Of a stretch of 64,000 bases of DNA, positions 52,739 through 61,254 are shown piece after piece (the stretch's first letter is position 1; the number at the start of each line of letters is the position of its first letter). Source of the DNA: Aeromonas encheleia. Its GTDB lineage: Bacteria > Pseudomonadota > Gammaproteobacteria > Enterobacterales > Aeromonadaceae. The translations under genes were made by a program, and so were the position numbers. The notes under the pieces are model-generated. The model searched no databases, was not told the DNA's origin, and was given only the letters and a program-made list of their open reading frames with translations. The stretch covers positions 825,001 through 889,000 of the forward strand of contig NZ_LR134376.1 of NCBI RefSeq assembly GCF_900637545.1, in the 5' to 3' direction.

Positions 52739-53143
52739 GCACAGCCTCCACTCAGAAATTTTTGGACAAGAAACCGCTCTGCTTGCTGGCTATCGCTTTT
52801 AGGCAAGCTACCGCCCCTGAATGTCAGCTTCCAGTGTGCTGCTATTTGGCTGCGCTTGGGGGATGGCGTGACTCATGGGTGACTCCAATGAGGCATGTAT
52901 TGCCATTCGGGTATGTTAGCGAGGGTGGCGCGGAGGGGAAGGGCAGGGTGATGGATTTCTGGGCGGGATCAAATAATGAGTCGCTATGGCAAGAGGAGTG
53001 TCGGCGTCGCGGGTCTGTAGGAGGGGGCTATGCCCCCTCATTGTGCTCCTGGGGCCGGTTTTGCCGGCCTCTTTTAGGCCAGCACCAGGGTTTGGCGGCT
53101 GCTATAGCCGCTCGTGAAGGGGAAGGGCTGGTCGTCCCCCCCC
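52739..53143. other. Non-coding gap of about 400 nt
   Basis: No open frame here has a plausible ribosome-binding site or recognisable product. There are two inverted repeats, GAGGGGGC/GCCCCCTC near 53020-53040 and GCCGG/CCGGC near 53055-53070, which could be transcript ends or regulatory hairpins. The stretch presumably contains the promoter of the VOC gene. I see nothing else. Confidence 0.4.
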
Positions 53144-53506
53144 TTATGCCAGTGCCAGTTGCTGGCGGGCGCGCCAAAGTCGCTCGTGGAAGAAGAAGAC
53201 GACGGTATTGATGGCAGGCTCGATCAGCGCCATCACGCCGCCGGTCAGCAGCTCGCCGCTCAGCAGGTAGGCGACGGCGAAGGCCACCGAGAAGTGCACC
53301 AGAGCGAAGCTGCTGGTTTTGGCCTGCAGGCTGTGATCGGGTTTGGCTCTGTGCCAGGCGCGATCGTGGAAGTAGAAGGCGACGGTATTGACGGCGGGCT
53401 CGATCAGGGCGATCAGGCTGGCGGTGAGCAGTTCGCCGGTCAGCAGGTAAGCCACTGTGAAGGCGACACTGAAGTGCAGAACGGCGAAGCTGATGGTCTT
53501 TTTCAT
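53144..53506 (-). CDS. Tandem DUF2061 membrane protein
   Basis: The 120-residue protein consists of two very similar copies (about residues 6-53 and 66-113) of the DUF2061 motif, each with HFSVAF.VAYLL.GELLT, ALIEPA.NTV and FFFHERLW-type ends. Each copy predicts two membrane helices. The domain has no established function. GGAGA precedes the start. The strong similarity of the halves points to internal duplication. Confidence 0.83.
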   Translation of the reverse strand: MKKTISFAVLHFSVAFTVAYLLTGELLTASLIALIEPAVNTVAFYFHDRAWHRAKPDHSLQAKTSSFALVHFSVAFAVAYLLSGELLTGGVMALIEPAINTVVFFFHERLWRARQQLALA

Positions 53507-53686
53507 GGTGGTGTCTCCTCTGGCGATGAGTGCAGTATCACCCAGAGCTACATCAAATGAAAACTATTCTCATCTATAAGCTGAATAGGAAAAGCCTATC
53601 GACCGAGGTCGAGGCCATCAGATTGGGGACTTGTCTGGGGGCTCGGTGGCGATAGAGTGTGCCTTTGCCATGAAAAAGGAGCTTTC

Positions 53687-53888
53687 ATGACCCTCAATGC
53701 CAACCTGTTTGTGCTGTTCGCCCTGCTGCTGATGATCCTTGTCGGTGTCGTGGCGGCTGGCGCGCCGCAAGAGCCAGCATCCCGTGCTGATCACCTTCCT
53801 GTGCGTGCTGCTCTGCTTGGCCCCGCCCTTGGCCCTGCTGGCGCTGCTCATTTTGGCGCTCTGGCGAGATATGCCCGTCCGGGCCTGA
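53687..53888 (+). pseudogene. Small two-helix membrane protein gene with a +1 frameshift
   Basis: AAGGAG lies 5 nt before the ATG at 53687. The first frame encodes a membrane helix (NLFVLFALLLMILVGVV); near 53755-53765 it loses sense. The +1 frame continues with RRKSQHPVLITFLCVLLCL and a second helix, ending WRDMPVRA and a stop at 53886-53888. The whole is 202 nt, one more than a multiple of three, so one extra base (for example in GCGGCTGG) would explain it. It may be a real mutation, programmed frameshifting or a sequencing error. A terminator follows. Confidence 0.6.
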
Positions 53889-53916
53889 GTCGTCATCCCG
53901 GCAACGGCAGAAATAG

Positions 53917-53938
53917 AAAAGCCCCTTTCGGGGCTTTG
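53917..53938. terminator. Bidirectional terminator between the small membrane gene and rlmJ
   Basis: Stem AAAGCCCC / GGGGCTTT with loop TTTC, with T runs on both strands between convergent genes. Confidence 0.85.
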
Positions 53939-53961
53939 TCATTCTTGCAGTCGGTGAGGAC

Positions 53962-54816
53962 TCAATCCTCGGCCTTGTTGAGCCACTCCACCCTGTACTG
54001 GGCACCGGCACCCTGGGCCAGCTTGGCGCACAGGGGTTTGAGGAAGGCCTCTATCTGCTCGGCCAGCATCCAGGGGGGGCTGATGATCAGCATGCCGGAG
54101 CCGTTCATGCCCCAGTCGCTGGTCTGGCCGGCCACTTCCAGCTCGGCCACCAGCACGTTGCCGAAGTTCTCCCGCTTGATCGCCTTGAGCATGTCGCGGG
54201 ACTTGTCCGCCTCCTGGCCGAGGATGGGATACCAGAGCGCATAGATGCCGGTGGCCCAGCGCTTCTGCGCCTTTTTCAGGGTATCGACCACGGCGAAGTA
54301 GTCTTCCTTCAGCTCATAGGGCGGGTCGATCAGCACCAGGCCGCGGCGCGGGGTCGGCGGCAGCAGGGCGATCAACCCTTCGAAACCGTCGCGATGGTGC
54401 ACGGCGACGCGGGGGTCGTAGCCCATGTTGGCGCGCAGGTCTTCCACCTCGTTGTTGTGCAGCTCCATCAGCGCCAGCTTGTCCTGCTCGCGGGCGAGAC
54501 GGCGCGACAGCTCGGGGGAACCCGGGTAGTAGTGCAGCTGGCCATCGCTATTCATCTCTTCGATCACGCCAAGATAGGGCGCCATGGCAGACCACTGGGC
54601 GCGCTCGTCCCACAGGCGGCCTATGCCGTCGGCGTACTCCGCCTTCTTCTGGGACCAGTCGCCGCGCAGGTCGTAGAGACCGCCACCGGCATGGGTGTCC
54701 AGCACGATGAAGGGCTTCTCCTTCTTCTTGAGGGACTCGATGATCAGGGCCTGGACGGCATGTTTCAGCACGTCGGCGTGGTTGCCGGCGTGAAAGGCGT
54801 GGCGATAACTCAGCAT
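53962..54816 (-). CDS. rlmJ: 23S rRNA (adenine-2030-N6)-methyltransferase RlmJ
   Basis: RlmJ methylates A2030 of 23S rRNA using S-adenosylmethionine. The 284-residue protein has the family start MLSYRHAFHAGNHADVLKH, the SAM-binding motif FIVLDTHAGGGLYDL and the catalytic DPPY at 164-167. Length agrees with E. coli RlmJ (280). It overlaps the stop of the TIGR02444 gene, so it is the last gene of a compact three-gene operon. Confidence 0.96.
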   Translation of the reverse strand: MLSYRHAFHAGNHADVLKHAVQALIIESLKKKEKPFIVLDTHAGGGLYDLRGDWSQKKAEYADGIGRLWDERAQWSAMAPYLGVIEEMNSDGQLHYYPGSPELSRRLAREQDKLALMELHNNEVEDLRANMGYDPRVAVHHRDGFEGLIALLPPTPRRGLVLIDPPYELKEDYFAVVDTLKKAQKRWATGIYALWYPILGQEADKSRDMLKAIKRENFGNVLVAELEVAGQTSDWGMNGSGMLIISPPWMLAEQIEAFLKPLCAKLAQGAGAQYRVEWLNKAED

Positions 54817-55271
54817 ATTAGGTCTCTGAGGGGGCCCTGCTGGGCCCCCAGTAACGATAGATAGTTCAACAGATTGTGGCTCTCGCCCCGAGTCAGGCTG
54901 AGGCTGCGCAGGGTCTGCAGCAGGACGCCCTGTTGCAGCCGCTCCAGCTCCAGCTCGTGGGCCAGCATGGACTGGTACTCGGCCTCATCCAGCCGCGCCT
55001 TGGCGTTCTGGCGCAGGGCCCGCCAGGGGGTCAGCACCACCTCGGTCTGCACCAGCGCCGGTTGCAGCGTGCCGAGCTCGACCGGGATGCCATCCTGATC
55101 CAGCCGGTGCAGCAGCAGGGCCAGGTTGATGTTGCCCCCCTGCGCCTGCAGGCTGAGCCAGTCCTGGCTGCGTGTGCCATAGACCTTGCCGCTCCAGTGC
55201 CAGAATGCGAGCGGGGTGGGCAGTTCATGGATGGCGACCCGCTCGGCCGCCACCCCTCGTTCGTCACGCAA
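54810..55271 (-). CDS. TIGR02444 (DUF2390) family protein
   Basis: The product of up to 153 residues has the family pattern FWHWSGKVYG, LQAQGGNINLALLLHRLDQDG, then a conserved TPWRALR. Its function is unknown. It overlaps the end of yheS by 8 nt and the start of rlmJ by 7 nt, so translational coupling is likely. The first codon appears to be TTG at 55271 with AGGAG about 11 nt upstream; a GTG at 55253 is the alternative, and no ATG gives the conserved N-terminus. Confidence 0.75.
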   Translation of the reverse strand: MRDERGVAAERVAIHELPTPLAFWHWSGKVYGTRSQDWLSLQAQGGNINLALLLHRLDQDGIPVELGTLQPALVQTEVVLTPWRALRQNAKARLDEAEYQSMLAHELELERLQQGVLLQTLRSLSLTRGESHNLLNYLSLLGAQQGPLRDLIC

Positions 55272-57174
55272 AGAAGGCCTGCTCCTGGCTTTCCAGCTCC
55301 TCGGAGAGGCTCATCCACTCCAGCTCGACCCCTTCCAGCTCCTCCTTGAGGGGGCCCTGGGACTTGAGCAGCTCGGAGAGCCGGCTCTTGGCGCTCTCCT
55401 CGTAGATGGCGGGGTCGGCCAGCTGCTCCTCCACCGCGGCGAGCCGGGTCTGCAGCTTCTCCATGCTGGCCTCTAGCTTCTCCAGCTTCTGGCGCAGGGG
55501 CCGGGTCTGCTGGCGGAACTCCGCCTCGCGCCGCTTCTGATCCTTGCGCGCCAGCGCGGAGTTGGCGGAGACGAGGCCGTCGCTCGGCTTGGCGTTCGCT
55601 TCTTTGTCCTGCTCGCCGAGCCACTTGTGGTAGTCGTCCAGATCGCCGTCGAACGGCTCGACCCGGCCGCCGTGCACCAGATAGAAGTCATCCGTGGTGG
55701 TGCGCAGCAGGTGCCTGTCGTGGGAGACCACCACCATGGCGCCCTCGAAGCCTTGCAGCGCCATGGTCAGGGCGTGGCGCATCTCCAGGTCCAGATGGTT
55801 GGTCGGTTCATCCAGCAGCAGCAGGTTCGGCTTCTGCCAGGTGACCAGCGCCAGTACCAGCCGCGCCTTCTCGCCGCCGGAGAAGGGGGCCACCTTGTCC
55901 AGCGCCTTGTCGCCGTGGAAGCCGAAGCTGCCGAGATAATTGCGCAGCTCCTGTTCGGTCTTGTCCGGCGCGAGGCGTGCCAGGTGATCGAGCGGGGTGT
56001 CGTCCAGGCGCAGGGTCTCCAGCTGATGCTGGGCGAAGTAGCCGATGCTGACCCCGGCGCTCACCTCCAGCTTGCCCGACAGCGGTGGGTTGGTGCCCGA
56101 CAGCATCTTGATGAAGGTGGACTTGCCGGCGCCGTTGCGCCCCAGCAGGCCGATGCGCGAGCCCGGCACCAGGTTGAGCTTGATCTTCTCCAGGATCACC
56201 TTGTCACCATAACCGGCGCTGAGGTTCTCCATGGCGATGAGCGGGGTCGGCAGGGCCGACGGCTCGCGAAACTCGAAGCTGAACTCGGAGTCGGCGTGGG
56301 CCGGCAGCAGCTTCTCCATCCGCTCCATGGCCTTGAGGCGACTCTGGGCCTGGCGGGCCTTGGAGGCCTTGTAACGGAAGCGGTCCACATAGGCATGCAT
56401 GTGGGAGATCTCCCGCTGCTGCTTCTCGTACATGGACTGCTGCTGGGCGAGCTGCTCGGCGCGCTGCAGTTCGAAGTCGGAGTAGCCGCCGGTATATTCG
56501 TTCAGCTTGCCGTTTTCGATATGGATGATGCGGTTGATGACCGAATCGAGGAAGTCGCGATCGTGAGAAATAAGCACCAGCGTGCCCTGATAGCCCTTGA
56601 GCCACTTCTCCAGCCAGATGACGGCATCGAGATCCAGGTGGTTGGTCGGTTCATCGAGCAGCAGCAGGTCGGAGCGGCACAGCAGCGCCTGGGCCAGGTT
56701 CAGGCGCATGCGCCAGCCACCGGAGAAACTCCTTACTGGCGAGTCGAGCTGATCGCCGCCAAAGCCGAGACCGTGCAGCAGCTCGGCGGCGCGGGCGCGG
56801 ATGCTGTAGGCGCCTATGGTGTCGAGCCGGCCGTGCAGCTCGGCGACCAGCAGGCCGTTGTCATCCTGCTCGGCCTGGGCGAGCTGGGCCTCCAGGGCAC
56901 GGAACTCCTTGTCGCCATCTATTACGTAGTCCAGCGCGGAGCAGTCCAGCGCCGGGGTCTCCTGGGCGACGCCGGCGATCTGCCAGCCGGCGGGCAGGCT
57001 GAAGCTGCCGTTGTCAATGGCCAGCTCGCCACGCACCAGCGCAAAAAAGGTGGACTTGCCACAGCCGTTCTTGCCTACCAGACCCACCTTGTGGCCGGGG
57101 TGTATGGTGGCGGAGGCGTTGTCCAGCAGCGTGCGGCCGCCGCGGATCAGTTCGATTTGACTGGCAACTATCAT
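55264..57174 (-). CDS. yheS: ABC-F family ATPase YheS
   Basis: The 636-residue soluble protein has two ABC ATPase domains without membrane segments. First Walker A is VGLVGKNGCGKST and first signature SFSGGWRMRLNLA; the second set is GLLGRNGAGKST and FSGGEKARLVLA. An interdomain linker and a C-terminal coiled coil (about 540-630) complete the ABC-F layout. It matches E. coli YheS (637) closely. ABC-F proteins act on ribosomes rather than as transporters. The start at 57174 (MIVASQIELIRGG) equals that of YheS; the frame is open further upstream but without homology. Confidence 0.95.
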   Translation of the reverse strand: MIVASQIELIRGGRTLLDNASATIHPGHKVGLVGKNGCGKSTFFALVRGELAIDNGSFSLPAGWQIAGVAQETPALDCSALDYVIDGDKEFRALEAQLAQAEQDDNGLLVAELHGRLDTIGAYSIRARAAELLHGLGFGGDQLDSPVRSFSGGWRMRLNLAQALLCRSDLLLLDEPTNHLDLDAVIWLEKWLKGYQGTLVLISHDRDFLDSVINRIIHIENGKLNEYTGGYSDFELQRAEQLAQQQSMYEKQQREISHMHAYVDRFRYKASKARQAQSRLKAMERMEKLLPAHADSEFSFEFREPSALPTPLIAMENLSAGYGDKVILEKIKLNLVPGSRIGLLGRNGAGKSTFIKMLSGTNPPLSGKLEVSAGVSIGYFAQHQLETLRLDDTPLDHLARLAPDKTEQELRNYLGSFGFHGDKALDKVAPFSGGEKARLVLALVTWQKPNLLLLDEPTNHLDLEMRHALTMALQGFEGAMVVVSHDRHLLRTTTDDFYLVHGGRVEPFDGDLDDYHKWLGEQDKEANAKPSDGLVSANSALARKDQKRREAEFRQQTRPLRQKLEKLEASMEKLQTRLAAVEEQLADPAIYEESAKSRLSELLKSQGPLKEELEGVELEWMSLSEELESQEQAFFA

Positions 57175-57327
57175 GGATGGATCTGCTTGGCTCAAGATGA
57201 AGGAGAAAACTGGCGCGGATCTTACGTGAAATGGCGCAGATTTGCACTTTAGGCTGGGGTGCCTGGCTGGCTGCGGCAAGAAAAACGTGCCATAACAGAG
57301 ACATCTGTCAGGGGACAGGAGGCTGCC

Positions 57328-57738
57328 ATGCTGATTAAAGAGATCATGACGACCCGGGTTGCGACCGTTTCCATGGATGACAGGCTCAATGTCATCAAGG
57401 AGATCTTCGAGCAGGCCCACTTTCGCCACCTGCTGGTGCTGGAAGACGAGGTGCTGATGGGGGTCATCTCGGACAGGGATCTGCTGCGCGCCCTCAGCCC
57501 CTATCTCGACACCGATGCCGAGATGAACCGCGACACCGAGACCCTCAACCGGCGCGCCCACCAGATCATGAGCCGCCAGCCCATCACCATCGCCGCCGAT
57601 CGCTCGCTGCAGGAGGCGGCCAGGGTGATGCTGGAGCAGCATGTCTCCTGCCTGCCGGTGCTGGAGAAGGGGGCCCTGGTCGGCATTCTCAGCTGGAAAG
57701 ACCTGCTGAGGGTCATGCTCGACTGGCAGCCCGCCTGA
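57328..57738 (+). CDS. Two-CBS-domain protein
   Basis: The 136-residue protein is a pair of CBS domains: IMTTRVATVSMDDRLNVIKE ... VLMGVISDRDLLRA and IMSRQPITIAADRSLQEAA ... GALVGILSWKDLLR. Such stand-alone pairs bind adenine nucleotides and act as sensors for partner proteins. GGAGG lies 5-6 nt before the ATG at 57328. It diverges from yheS. The ligand and partner are unknown. Confidence 0.9.
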   Translation: MLIKEIMTTRVATVSMDDRLNVIKEIFEQAHFRHLLVLEDEVLMGVISDRDLLRALSPYLDTDAEMNRDTETLNRRAHQIMSRQPITIAADRSLQEAARVMLEQHVSCLPVLEKGALVGILSWKDLLRVMLDWQPA

Positions 57739-58127
57739 GTGCCACCACCCGCTGAGGCCCTGACACAGTATCAGCCGCTATAACAGCTCGCCTGTGGTCT
57801 GGCAGCCCTCGCCAGTCAGGGTGACGCATTGTTTACCCTTTTTTCCTTTCTTCATCTTGCCCCTCCCGCCATGTACTCAGTAGAGACTGGCTGGCGGTGT
57901 CGCTCTGTCTCCAAATGAAACGTATAAAATGTAGCCAATTGGCGACGATTTATGTCGGTCAGAAGCCTTGTTTGGCCTCCATTCATCAATTAATCGTCAA
58001 CTGCTTCAGTTCCTATCAAGGTTCGCAGATCTACCCTAGGTCATCGGAAATGAACCCGATTCTAATTTTTCTAAATGACAACGACCGAGCAACAGGTCTG
58101 ATAGCGTTTACACCAGAGGAACGAACA
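57739..58127. other. Long leader/intergenic region upstream of the porin gene
   Basis: This 389-nt stretch, AT-rich in its second half, separates the CBS gene from the porin. A reading frame continuous with the porin extends to 57897 but lacks a signal peptide and a ribosome-binding site at its start. It probably holds the porin promoter and a long 5' leader; porin leaders are common targets of small RNAs. I could not assign a clear -35/-10 pair or an OmpR box. Confidence 0.45.
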
Positions 58128-59225
58128 ATGAAAAAAACAGCATTGACGATGGCCATCTCCAGCCTGCTGCTGGCCGGTGGTGCTCAAGCTTCTACCGTTT
58201 ACAACCAAGATGGTACCAAGCTGGACATCGGTGGTCGTGTTCAAGGCATGTACTACGGCAGCGATAACGACAGCGAGAATGGCGATCAGAGCTATCTGCG
58301 TCTGCGTATCGGTGGCGAGACTCGTATCAACAGCGAAACCGTAGCCAACGGCTTCGTTGAGTACAACGTACCGACCAACGGCTCCGACACCGAGCTGCGT
58401 TATGCCTACGTTGGCGTGAAGAACGATCGTTTCGGTGCCTTCAGCTACGGTCGTCAGGATGGCTTGATTGCCAAAGCCGTAAACGACTACACCGACGTTC
58501 TGCCTGAGTGGGGCGGCGATGGCCTGGGCAAGGGTACCGAAGTATTCGGTACCGGTCGTACCAACGGCCTGGCTCAGTACTTCTACACCTTCGACGGTCT
58601 GGTACTGGGTGCCCAGTTCACCGGCGAAAACGAAGCGCAGAATGGTGATGACGTCACCATCGACGGGATTAACGCCGGCTACGAATCTAGCTGGATGAGA
58701 GGTTCCGCCGAGGGTTACGCCCTGTCTGCCAACTACAACTTCGACATGGGCATCAGCCTGGGTCTGGCCTATAACCAGGCTGGCAAGACTGCCGACCAGA
58801 GCGCCAACTCCAGCTTCGGTGGTGACGGCGATGCTAAGCTGACTGCCGTTGGTATCAAATACAACGCCAACAACCTGTATGCTGCCGCGTCCTACGCCTA
58901 TGGCGAAGACCACGTCTATGTGAACCAGGCTGGCATCGACGGCTACGCCGAAGAGAGCAACGGTTACGAAGCCGTGGTTCAATACACCTGGGGCCAGTGG
59001 AAGCCGTCCCTGGCGTATAACCGCCTGGACGTGAAGGGTGAAACCTTCGACGACACCCTGACCGAATACGTCTCCATCGGTGCCTGGTACAACATCAACG
59101 AGAACTTCGACGTCTACGTTGATTACAAAGCCAACCTGCTGAGCGGTGGCGATGCTGATGGTTACAACGAGTTCGGTCAGAACACCGACGACGTCGTTGG
59201 CGTGGCCATGCAGTACCACTTCTAA
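58128..59225 (+). CDS. General outer-membrane porin (OmpC/OmpF type)
   Basis: The 365-residue precursor has a signal peptide (MKKTALTMAISSLLLAGGAQA), a first mature segment STVYNQDGTKLDIGGRVQGM typical of trimeric Gram-negative porins, many alternating beta-strand segments, and the C-terminal aromatic BAM signal (AMQYHF). AGAGGA lies 7 nt before the ATG. It would form a diffusion channel for small hydrophilic solutes. A strong terminator follows. Codon use is highly biased, consistent with high expression. Confidence 0.93.
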   Translation: MKKTALTMAISSLLLAGGAQASTVYNQDGTKLDIGGRVQGMYYGSDNDSENGDQSYLRLRIGGETRINSETVANGFVEYNVPTNGSDTELRYAYVGVKNDRFGAFSYGRQDGLIAKAVNDYTDVLPEWGGDGLGKGTEVFGTGRTNGLAQYFYTFDGLVLGAQFTGENEAQNGDDVTIDGINAGYESSWMRGSAEGYALSANYNFDMGISLGLAYNQAGKTADQSANSSFGGDGDAKLTAVGIKYNANNLYAAASYAYGEDHVYVNQAGIDGYAEESNGYEAVVQYTWGQWKPSLAYNRLDVKGETFDDTLTEYVSIGAWYNINENFDVYVDYKANLLSGGDADGYNEFGQNTDDVVGVAMQYHF

Positions 59226-59257
59226 GTCATTCCCTGACTGCCTACTGTATTTTTTTG

Positions 59258-59284
59258 ACCGGCCGCTTTGCGGCCGGTTTTTTT
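59258..59284 (+). terminator. Terminator of the porin gene
   Basis: A 9-bp GC-rich stem ACCGGCCGC / GCGGCCGGT followed by a run of T. Confidence 0.93.
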
Positions 59285-59579
59285 ATGGGCGCAGCATAAG
59301 CTCGCGCTTTTGGAACCTCAGACCAATCCCCAGCTCAGCATTGTCCCCTCCTGGTCGATAACCCTCTTGTCGGGCTGATGGCGATCGGGTTTCCCGCTCT
59401 ATGCGGCGGCTATGGGGCGAGGATCACGCCCCGCGGTCAAGATCCTATCTTTCCTCGACCCTTTTCATTATTTCTATAGGGACTTGCGTTGCGCCTATGG
59501 CGGGGGAATGCGGGTCTGATTGGCATGTCGACGCCGTGCTACGGTGGCGGCACTCGGGAAACGGACGTAAGGGCTTTAT

Positions 59580-60524
59580 ATGGCGAGCATATTGGATTCA
59601 GTGGATCAACGTACCCAGCTGGTGGGGGAGAATCGCCTGGAACTGCTGATGTTCCGCCTGGGCTCCCAGCAGCTGTTTGCGATCAACGTGTTCAAGGTGC
59701 GGGAGGTGGTGAAACTGCCTCGCCTCAACAAGATGCCCGGGGCCCACCACAACATCAGCGGGGTGGCGAACATCCGCGGGGTCTCCATCCCGGTGATCAA
59801 CCTGCGCGGCGCCATCGGCATGCGCCCCATGGCGGTCGACAGCGACTCCAACCTCATCATCACCGAGTACAACCGCAGCATTCAGGGTTTTCTGGTCGGG
59901 CAGGTGGCCCATATCGTCAACATGACCTGGAAGGACATACTGCCGCCGCCCCGTTCTGCGGGCCGCTCGAACTATCTCACCGCCATTACGCGCGTCCCGG
60001 AGCGGGGGGCCGATCAGATCGTCGAGATCATCGATGTGGAGAAGGTGCTGGCCGAGATCATCACCTATGACATCCGCATCTCGGCCGAGGTGCTGGACAG
60101 GGAGATCCTGCCCCAGATGCACGGCCGCAAGGTGCTGATCGTCGATGACTCCAGCACGGCGCGCAACCAGGTGCGGGAGACGCTCGCCCAGCTCGGGCTC
60201 GAGGTCATCGAGTGTCAGGATGGGCTGCAGGCGCTCAAGCTGCTCAAGGGCTGGTGCGACGCGGGCAAGTCGGTCACCGACGAGATCATGCTGATGATCA
60301 CCGATGCCGAGATGCCGGAGATGGATGGCTACCGCCTGACCCACGAGGTGCGCAGCGATCCGCGCATGGCCGATCTGTTCATCACCCTCAACACCTCCCT
60401 GAGCGGCAACTTCAACGAGGCCATGGTCAAGAAGGTCGGCTGCGATCGCTTCATCTCCAAGTTCCAGCCCGATCTGCTGGTGGGGGTGGCCCAGGAGCGG
60501 CTACGCCAGATACTGCAAGCCTGA
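59580..60524 (+). CDS. cheV: Chemotaxis coupling protein CheV
   Basis: The 314-residue protein combines an N-terminal CheW-like domain (about 18-165, FAINVFKVREVV, GVANIRGVSIPVINL) with a C-terminal receiver domain (about 183-310; DD at 189-190 and phosphoacceptor D242 in MITDAEMPEMDG). CheV couples chemoreceptors to CheA and, when phosphorylated, aids adaptation. AAGGG lies 7 nt before the start. It is a single gene with its own terminator, away from other chemotaxis genes in this window. Confidence 0.95.
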   Translation: MASILDSVDQRTQLVGENRLELLMFRLGSQQLFAINVFKVREVVKLPRLNKMPGAHHNISGVANIRGVSIPVINLRGAIGMRPMAVDSDSNLIITEYNRSIQGFLVGQVAHIVNMTWKDILPPPRSAGRSNYLTAITRVPERGADQIVEIIDVEKVLAEIITYDIRISAEVLDREILPQMHGRKVLIVDDSSTARNQVRETLAQLGLEVIECQDGLQALKLLKGWCDAGKSVTDEIMLMITDAEMPEMDGYRLTHEVRSDPRMADLFITLNTSLSGNFNEAMVKKVGCDRFISKFQPDLLVGVAQERLRQILQA

Positions 60525-60595
60525 CCCCGATCCGACGACATTATGGTCAGGCAGATCGGCTGCGATCGAGGCATTGCCAGGTTTTAATCAGGATG

Positions 60596-60628
60596 ACAAA
60601 GCACCCGCCTCGGCGGGTGCTTTGTTTT
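60596..60628 (+). terminator. Terminator of cheV
   Basis: A 14-bp stem ACAAAGCACCCGCC / complement with a 2-nt loop and TTTT, between convergent cheV and tesA. Confidence 0.9.
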
Positions 60629-60654
60629 AGGGACTAGCGGCCTATCACGCGGGG

Positions 60655-61254
60655 CTATTGGGTCAGCAGGGGCTCGATAAAGCTCGCGACCCTGTCGCGG
60701 ATCTGCGGCTGGGCTTCGGCCGTGGGATGGAGGCCATCGTTCATCAGGAGTTCAGGGCGAAGCGCAATATCATCCAAAAAGAAGGGCATCAGCGGCAGGC
60801 CATTGGCCTGCGCCAGTTCCGGGAAGATCTGCTCGAACTGGCGCAGATAGCGTGCACCATAATTGCGGGGCAGCTGGATCTGGGTCAGCACCGTCTTCAC
60901 CTGCTGTGCCTTGGCAAGCGCCACCATCTTGACCAGGTTGTCACGGGTGATGGCGGGGGCGAAGCCGCGCAGGCCATCGTTGGCACCCAGCTCGATCAGC
61001 ACCCAGTCGGGTTTATGCTGCTCGAGCAGGGCGGGCAGGCGGGCCAGCCCCCCTTGCGTCGTTTCACCGCTGATGCTGGCGTTGATGAGCCTGTGCTCGC
61101 CGCCCTGCTGCCGCCATTTCTGCTCGAGCAGGGCAGGCCAGCTCTGCTCGGCCTGCATCTGATAGCCGGCGCTCAGGCTGTCTCCCAGCACCAGCAGGGT
61201 CTGGGCCTGCACCGATGAAACCAGGCAGCAGAAGGCGAACAGGAAACGCGTCAT
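60655..61254 (-). CDS. tesA: Multifunctional acyl-CoA thioesterase I / lysophospholipase L1
   Basis: The 199-residue periplasmic SGNH hydrolase has a signal peptide (TRFLFAFCCLVSSVQA), the GDSLS nucleophile block (S26), the conserved Gly and Asn of the fold (LIELGANDGLRG) and the Asp-His pair (DGLHPTAEAQ). TesA cleaves acyl-CoA thioesters, lysophospholipids and some esters. The ATG at 61254 has GGAG 8 nt upstream and gives the expected signal peptide. It is divergent from ybbA, as in E. coli, but here a tandem repeat array separates the two. Confidence 0.95.
   Translation of the reverse strand: MTRFLFAFCCLVSSVQAQTLLVLGDSLSAGYQMQAEQSWPALLEQKWRQQGGEHRLINASISGETTQGGLARLPALLEQHKPDWVLIELGANDGLRGFAPAITRDNLVKMVALAKAQQVKTVLTQIQLPRNYGARYLRQFEQIFPELAQANGLPLMPFFLDDIALRPELLMNDGLHPTAEAQPQIRDRVASFIEPLLTQ

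Noticed and set aside
52723..53211. 162-codon plus-strand frame in the gap before the DUF2061 gene
   Set aside because: No ribosome-binding site, low-complexity Gly-rich product, and it runs into the antisense of the DUF2061 gene.
57897..58127. N-terminal extension of the porin frame
   Set aside because: The porin signal peptide starts at 58128 with its own AGAGGA site; the upstream part has no signal or homology and is probably leader.
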